Assembly (NCBI GenBank): GCA_019925795.1
Contig: CM034312.1
Coordinates: 87,830,914-87,894,913 of the forward strand
From: Dendrobium chrysotoxum
Lineage: Eukaryota > Streptophyta > Magnoliopsida > Asparagales > Orchidaceae
Reading direction: 5' to 3'
Length of the DNA: 64,000 nt
Each line of letters begins with the position of its first letter. Position 1 is the first letter of the stretch. Shown piece after piece: positions 11,801 to 20,800 of this stretch. A program made the translations under genes and the position numbers. The notes under the pieces are model-generated. The model was not told the origin of the DNA, ran no database searches, and saw only the letters and a list, made by a program, of their open reading frames with translations.

Positions 11801-14800
11801 ATAATATGAACATGATAGGAGGATCATGACAATTGAATAATGTTGGGAGTAAACAAAGAACAAAACAATCAAGAAAACAAACATTGAAGAAACAACACCA
11901 TAATTTAACGTGAAAAAGTTCAAAAATATAAAAAAATTATGGAGCCACACCACACCAAGAAATCTGCTATAAAAATGTGAGTAACTATACATATCATCCA
12001 CACTCAAACTCTCTTCTTTACTTTAGACTCACCTTCATCTTTAGATGCAGATGCAAGAGAGTTCAACCCTCCAATTTGTTACAATTTTTAAAAAACGAAG
12101 AGAAAACTAACTCAACTAACCCGTGTCACTTCGGCACTGACTCATTTGTCTCAAAACGAGTCCGCAACACTGTGACACTAAGATCTTTATCCCAAAGGGG
12201 ATCCACAGCACCTTGATGCTAGATTTACAACGCCACAACGCGGTATGGACAAGACATTTTTTCACACCATAGGAGGAGATAAGCAAAAAACCCAAAATTC
12301 AATCCAAATCTTTTAAAAAGGGTCATCAATTTAAAGAAGAGAAAATTAAGAGAATCAAGATAATAATCCATCTTTTACTCCATAATGAATGACCAAAATG
12401 ATCCCTAACTATATTAAAAGATCATTTTGATCCTTTAAATCTTTAAAAATGAATCAAAATAGTCTCAGCATGGGACTATTTTGATTCCTATTTAAGGGAT
12501 TGAGGGATAAAAATGATCATTTAATATAGTTGGAGACTAATTTGGTCATTCATAAAGAGTCATTAGATCATTTTGGTCATTTTATCTTTACATATATATA
12601 TAGGATATTAAATACAATAGTTTAGTGGCTTCTATCATGAAGAGCAGCTTTGACGCTTCTATCAAACATGTGATACGCCTTGGAAACAAAAACAACAAAC
12701 AACAAATAGGAAAACTACAGTAAAACCAAAGCGGTGGCTAATTTTGCATTAATACTTCAATAAGAAACAACAAGATACAGGTGATCTACAATTCGAGAGG
12801 TAGATCGGCTCTCCCAAATAACCTAGAAGCCGTTGAGAAGCCTCCAAGAAAAACTACAGCAAAAAATCCAACAAAAACATAAAACATAAACCCTAGACAA
12901 CTCCCTCTTAAATAGCCATAATATATAAGAAACGTATTTTGAAGCTTCCTAATAAAAATCTCCCTAATTAAATCCTTTCTAATATATAATAAACTAATTA
13001 GGAAGCATTCCTAAATAATTAAAATATTTTTAACATATAATAAACCCAATTAGGAAGCTTTCCTAAATAATCTAAACACAATTAAGAAACTTTCCTTAGA
13101 TATCTCCATCTCCTATTTGAATTCAAACCCCACATTAATTCCTTAATATTTTTCCTTACATATGGAATTATAGGTTCGGGGCGGGGCGGGGCGGGGTGGG
13201 GCGGGGGGGGGGGGGACAAAACCCCTATTGTTGCTTCCGCCAAGTTCTGCTGGTCCACTCTTGCTGGACGAAGCCCCTCTTCCCCCCCTAACAAACAAAA
13301 GTTTCACCTTATCCTCAAGATGGAATGAAGGGAATTGCAGCTGAATAATCCGATAGGACTCCCGCGTGGTCTTGTACTCTGGTAGGTTCTTTTCCTAAAC
13401 TAATTGTAGGTGGAGATTTTTTTTTTTTTGTGATCTTGTGAATTACATCCTAATTTTCAATAAGAAAATCCTAGGATCTAAGATGTCTAATTTCTTGTTT
13501 CAAATTTAGCATTAGATCTTATGGTTGCATCATCATGTTAACTAAAATTATGCCATAATAACTACATCAATAAAAAAATAATAATGAAGAAATTCAAATG
13601 AATTTGGGAAACTATGGTTCAAAACAATAACAATAAGATTACTATGAAGCTCATAGTTATATTCCTACTTTCGATGAAGATATGATGTTTAAAACTTTTT
13701 TCAAATGGATTAATAACTTGAAAGATTTCTCTAAATGATATGATTTATCTGATTCCTAAAGAGTTGAACATACTAATACAAAATTAATAGAGCAAGCTTC
13801 ATTATTTTGGCAAAGTTTCACAAGTCAAAGAATATTAGCAATGGTTGATTTGAAAAATAAATAAAAAGAGCAATATTTATCATTCAATGATCATAAAAAT
13901 CAACTATATGTTCAATTTAAAAATTGCGTGCAAAGTCAATATGTAGTATCATGTAAGGTTCGGAGAGCCCTCTCATTTCCACTCTTCTCTCCCTCAGTGT
14001 TCAGAAGTTATATGAGGATGGCAACTCTATGCTTCCTGGTCCAGATGGCGGCAGTGATCATGGAAGTAAGGGACAGGAGGCTAGTACTCCCTCCAAGGCT
14101 AAACATTCTCAGAGCAAATCAAAGTGCAGTTCTTGAAGTCGGTCTACTGAGAAGGTCGTGAAGACTGCTCAACTCAAGGCAACAAAGGACGGCAAGGCAA
14201 AATGACAACAGCAGGCAATGTTAGATTGTTTGGGTTTGTAAAGACACACTGAGAGAAGAGGAATGTTGACCTCCACACGTATGTCAAATTAGCGTGAGCA
14301 AAAGAGGCGAATTTAGTGACTAGAGCGATGGTTGGCAGGCATGATGCGCCACTTGAATGGTCAAACAACCTTCGATCATCAAACGAACTGCGCCGCTATG
14401 ATCGGAGCGTCGAATTTACTTAAGAGGGGGCACCTCACAATCAAATAGAGCAAGAATAGTCAAAATCAGCGACCAACACCCGAAATTGATGCGCGAGGCT
14501 ACCCAAATGATGTCCGATCGCAAAATGGACTTCGCAGTTGCATTTGAAACATCGACAATACCCAAATTCATTATAATTTCATTCAATGAAAATCGCGCGC
14601 ATAAATCGATGTGGGTTCTGAGGCGACGACACAAACTTCGAGGCAGCACGCACAAATCAAGGTGCATGCCAAATGAGAAATCATGTGAGTGAGCAATTCA
14701 TACCTTTTAAAAGATTATATATATATATATATATAATTTAAAAAAATCTTAAAAAAATTAACTGCCACATCATCCCTCATCTCTGCTAAAATCCTGCTCA

Positions 14801-17800
14801 AATCCTTGCAATTCGGCTACCCATTCATTGTACATTAAGCACCAAACTGTCTCGTCATTCGTGATCTTTGCTCAAATCTCGCTCCTGCTCAAGACAATGG
14901 CATTCCACTCTCGGCGTTAAAAGCAAATCAAATGAAGCCTTCACTTTTCTTCGATTTCACGACACCAGCACTCGAGCGACCTTCTGCTTCCTCAAACGAA
15001 AGCTCCATTCCCTGCAAGCTACAAATCCCGAACTCCTCGTCCTTTCTAACTGAAACTCCACCTGATTCCTAGCCTCTCCAGCTTCACTATGCCGAATCCC
15101 ACATATACCCACAACTCATGAATTCCATTCTTCTCCAACTGACACCTTTTCCCTGTTCGAACTTGACCGAGCTCCATCACCTGCAAACCAACATCACCCG
15201 ATTAGCCTTCCCTGTCAATCAATTGTCTGACTTCAACAAGCCGCACCTAGCCCATCAGCTGCACGATCTACTCCCTACGGCTACCTTCGACCAATCCAAT
15301 CTTGCCGAGCAACCTCAACCTCTGATCCTGCTCAGAGATCCCCATCCTCCTCCACAGCCCGTGCCTCAAGCCATCAGCAACTGCATCCCATCGCCCTTTC
15401 GAACACCATAGCCGAGCCCACTCGCATCTTCCCTATTCGATTTCGATAACAGATCCCACCTCCTTCCTCCCACGCGAAGCCTAAAGCTGCCAAACCCCTC
15501 AGCCATTCTCACACCTAGCTGAACTTTGCCTCTAAATCCACTATTCGATTCCTTCAATCGGACCCCCTTATCTATTCAGAACTTCCACACTCATCGGATC
15601 TCACTTCCCATCACCAAACTGAACTCTCCTCACCCGATCAAACCTTACACCACTGTGCCGACCTACCTACAGTTGTCGCAACCATCTATTGTGTCGAATC
15701 CTTCTCAAACCCATTCGATTGCCCGTTTCGATTCGACATCACCCACCAAAACCTTCCATTCGACTCCCAGCAGCAGGTAGAAGACCTTCAGCTGAACCCC
15801 TATCTTCCTATCCCTTCCCACGGTCACAGCCCACTCCATAGCGAAAGCCCACATTCCTTATGTTCATTGTGCCGATCTCCATTTCATCCCTCCTCGTTGT
15901 GGCCTGCTCTACCTATCTTTCTAGCTCCCAACAGTAGCCAAACCACCTTTAGCTTTCCACTGTATTCCCTCATAGCCACCTATAACATTCACAAGTTCCA
16001 AACCACTACGTCATCCCACTCAAAACAAACTCTCTTTCCTCCCTCTCTCTCTTACTATTCTTATTAATATTATTATAAATATTATTTATAATAATAATAT
16101 TATTATTATTATATAAAAAAGAGAGAGGAGAGAGATTTAAAAAAAGAGCAAAAGAAAAAGAAGAAGAAAGGGTGAAAGAGAGGATGAAATTAAAAAAAAG
16201 AGCTATTTTTGTGTAATTTCACTGTCACCGTCGCCTCGACCGCCTCCGACATTTCTTCACAAAAGTATAAATGTCTCCAAACTCAAATAACCTCATATCT
16301 TGCTTTCGGCGCTCGTGGCGCGTCGGGGGACCACCCATACACGCTCTTTGTAGGGTGATGGGAGGGAGCCTGGTGCGGTGCTTGTGACGAGGCGGGTAGA
16401 CCTTGTACATGCTTTATAACATGGCGAGGACAACCCTAAGTACCGTGTATGTGCTGTCATGCCTGTAGGAAAAAAACTGCGTTTTCAAACAGGTACCTCG
16501 AAGGCCTATACACGCTCTTTATAGCGTGGTGGGATTGAAGAACAACAGCCACGGTGTCGTGCAACATCTACTATACACGCTCTTAGTAGCGTGGTGGGAA
16601 GGTCTAGCTCCCCAAATTTCCCCTAAACAGGGGAGATGCCGGGAGGTTGCCGAAATTTCCAGTGAACAGAAGACCAAAACTTAAGCAAAAGGTAAGGAAC
16701 TGAATATACAAATTGGACCACAGTGGACTTGACTTGAACAAAAAACATGGACATGGCTTAAATGAACTACAAGGAGCATAACGCAAGATAATAAATAGGG
16801 AACCAAACTTAATACTCAAAATAAATTTGTAATTTGCAAAATAACAAGAGTCAAATACAAATGAATGAATATAGAACTTGCGGTGGACAAAGAACTAGCA
16901 AACATAACTCACTCACAAGCAATAATGAAATTTCATGCAATTGAGTGATTTGAAATGATTGCAAGGGACACAGGGATGTATGATGAATGTAATAACATCT
17001 CTACAATCAATACAAATATACAAACAAACACATTGAACTCAACAAGCAATGAAAATTAAAAGGAATGTATAGTTTGATTGCAAGCAAATGTACAAAGTCC
17101 TCAGCAAGTAAATTGCCCACAAATGATGACAGTTGATGTATAATATTCACATCAATCATGCAAGCAAATTCATCAATCCCACTTGCGAGTAACAATGATT
17201 AACATACAACGAGTGTAGTAGTTTCCCTATGTTCAACAATCAACCAGCTTGCAAATGAATACACTAATCCACTTGCAAGCAACAACAGTGGGCAAGTGGT
17301 GAATGTGATGAATTCCCTGCAGACACGTATAAAAGAGTTATAATGCATACAACATATCATCCTCAAGCAAGGACAACATACCTTTAATCAATACGAGCAT
17401 CTACGAGCCGCTGTTGAAGGCCCGTCATGTACACAACGTGTTATCTTTGAGCAAATGCATAAGAGCCATAGCAAATGCAAACATTTGTAGACAACACTAG
17501 AAGATGCCCATTCAATGCAGCTTGCCCGCAGGTAGTAGGAGGCTGGTGATGCATACAATGACTCGCCTATAAATAGTGATAGCAGAACAACAGAGAATAC
17601 ATCAGCTTGCTCCGAAGCAACTATAGAAAACTCGCCATACACACTACATACTAGCCACAAGTAAATACAGAAGAGCTGCGATAAATGCAGGCACCTACAA
17701 ACACTGGTAGAAGACTCACACTGAACATGATGCAACAACTGTTAGCTCTTGAGTAAACAATGTTGAACCACAAGCAGTGTTAAACAAAGCTTGTAATGCA

Positions 17801-20800
17801 CAATAACTTGCTCGCAAGAGACAACAAGCAAACCATAGCGAAACACTACAATTTACCTGTAAATAGAAGCAGAGAATTCGTAGTAAAAACTACGGACCAC
17901 TGGTGAACTGAGGCAGTAGATTTGCGGAGCCAAATTATCACGCTGGATAGATTAGTTTACTTGCAAATGACAAATGGAAGGCTTCTGATGCGTCATACAG
18001 CGTATCTGTTGGCAAAAATACACTATTGCAGGTTGAATGATGATGAAGATAACATGCAGAAGACAAATGAGCAAAATCACACTGTCAAAGCATAGCGAAT
18101 GAAACTCAATGCACTATTAAACAATGCCATCGGATTCGTAACATGCACATAAGAGGACCGAATGCGTTTATAAATTCCCAAATGAAACCCTGTGCACCGC
18201 TCAATGATAGTCATTTGCACAACTGATCATTGTAAACATCCCCTTGTGCATCGAAAAGCGTGCTGACACATTCATAACATGCATACATTTGTAATGTGCA
18301 AGGTGCATCATACAAATACATCACTTAATGTGCAAAGTACACCACACTATGTTGGCACATTGTATTAATATGCAAAATACATCCCGCATATACATACTGC
18401 AAAATACAAAATGCACTATGCAAATGTACGACACAAACACATCATAACTGCATATAGTTAAGAATGGGTAGACATATTGCATGCATCCTCACCTAACACA
18501 TAAATATACTAGTTACATATACATTGCTACATACAAGATATACGTTGCAATATGCAACATGTATCATGAAAACACATCATGCAAGATGCAAATACATGTG
18601 CCAACGCACATATAGATGCATAAGTGTGCATGCATAACATGTAGATGTGTCGCATACGTCTACTGCATTGCATACAAATAGCTACCACACAAAACACATC
18701 ATGCAAGCACATTATCCAACGTGTAAAATATGTTGTGCAACAGCAGCACGCTACGCCGACATGCAAATAAGTCATGCACTACATGCAAGCACTGAATCAT
18801 CATGCTAATATGTTATGCGAGAAAATAAGCAATGCATGTATGAATCATACATGCATATCATGCAAAGAGGCTATACGCTATGTTTACGCATTAAACCACT
18901 ACGTTGTATGTCAACACAACATGCAAGATGTAAATACATATGCGAGTATGTTAACATGTAAATATGTCGTGTACACTCGCTACACAATTATATCATGCAA
19001 AACACCTGCATGGGCCTCGACGAGCATGTTGTATACACACACGTGACATATGAGGATGTTAGGCGGGTCAAAAAATGAACTTAAGTTTGAGCTCAATTCT
19101 TCTATGTGAATAGATAGGAGTTGACGGCTCGAACCGCCAAATAAATGTACGATTGTGGCATAGACTGGGACATTTGTTTATACGTCCATATTAGGCTTCA
19201 AGGTCTACAAAAAGAAAAGATTCACTAATAAAGGCATAAAGCTGATGACAAACTCGTTTCTCTGTAGACAAGTAGATAGGGTTGACAAGATTTGACCAAC
19301 AAAGTGAAATTACCCATAAGTACCGCAATGATAATCATATTGGCAAAAAATCTCAAACGGAGGGGACTCCAAATACTTTAAAGTGCCTCACAAATTCTTA
19401 TAAAATACAAGTATTTAAAGTGACAATAAAGTCACACTAATGATGGTCGTGTTGAATGTAAATCTCAAATGGAAGGGTCAATTCACAAATAGCCATTAAA
19501 AATTCAAAATTATACATCTATTGATAAAATAAATATTTAAAATTGGAATTCAATCATCTAAATAACTTACAAAAAAACCATCCACCCTCAATAGTTTGTC
19601 AAGATGGACAAATCTGAAAATCATTTTAGCTCATAAAGAGCGAATGTCTGGTCTAGAATATTACTAAGATTTATTCTCAATCCGTCTCTTGCTAGTAAGG
19701 ATGTGACACGTATTTTCTATCCAATGGTTTCGCCGTTAAATGGCATCACGGATAAATGATTATGATCGGGATCCTCTAATCGGGTGGTTTTATCGCGAAA
19801 TGACACCATTAAATTACGGTCATTGTCAGAGCCCATATGTTCCCAACGACGCTAAATCATTGAGTAATTAATCAATAAGATATGACCGATAGGACACAAA
19901 GCCTTCTGTTAGCTAAGGTGGCTTAAAATTTATCCCCTGAAATAAACATTCACTCAAGATCTATTAAGTACTCTTGAACAAAGCAATCCATGACTGCTGA
20001 TAATGATCCTTTTTGTCAGGTTGGGTCGACTATCCCCTTTGACTAAGTAGACTAGAGATTATGATGACCTAGGACGATGAAACCATAAGATCTTAATCGG
20101 GTCTATCATTATTCCCCCCACCATCCGCTTTAAGTACAAGATGGTAAATTTCCAATTTTAAATATTAAATTTTCGAATACCTAAACATGCTACTATACGC
20201 CAGATACTATATATCTGTTTGATGACTAGCCTTAATCGAAAGTTCTCTCTCATTACTGGGAGGGATAATTAACTGTAGGGGCTTGCGTCTATAGGAAATC
20301 TGAACTCAGATGATAAAGTCCTCACAAAATGAGGGTGAAATCTATGGGTAATGTCTTATCTAAAACCCAATCTGTCTTCTTAAATTGCCTCAGAACTTGC
20401 TCGTTAAAACTCTCCTCGATGACTCGAAGAAAGAAAGGGGCTGCGGAGAGGCCGGGGCGTGAATGTTTAGAGCCTACATGGAAGATCATCCATGTTAAGA
20501 GGCTTTATAGCTCACGCTCCCCTCCTCAAAAGAGGGCTAATTGAGATTCTCAACAACCCAAGCTTGTTGTGTTGAAGTAGGTAAAAACTTTGATTTCTTG
20601 AAGTGGCTATCAAAATTTGCATTAAGTGTGATGATATAGTGATACAAACAACCTACTCGACCTCTCAAGTCATCGTGCAAAGCCTAAAAGAGCTCAAGAA
20701 CATCAATTCACACGAGGAATTGATAAACATGGATGTTATTATTGAGGAATGCAATTATCAAAAGGTTTACGACTAGGTACGTCAATTGTATTTGGATGTC

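Larger units (their letters stand above)
11841..13945 (+). mobile_element. LTR and gag remnant in intron 1
   Basis: A TG-starting block at 11841 is followed by an ACGTGAAAAAGTTC/GGAGCCACACC block like that of the Gypsy LTRs elsewhere in this window, then a TATA-like CTCTTAAATAGCC near 12,905. At about 13,630-13,940 a broken plus-strand frame reads YEAHSYIPTFDEDMMFKTFF, FWQSFTSQRI and QLYVQFKNCVQ. This matches the usual Gypsy gag order of a WL..., W..., and YQ..NC.Q motif. There are several in-frame stops. The element is cut off at about 13,945 by unrelated DNA. Confidence 0.45.

Noticed and set aside
15118..15780. Pro/Ser/Thr-rich plus-strand frames in intron 1
   Set aside because: Several frames are open at once over the same pyrimidine-rich DNA, which shows a composition effect and not selection for a protein.
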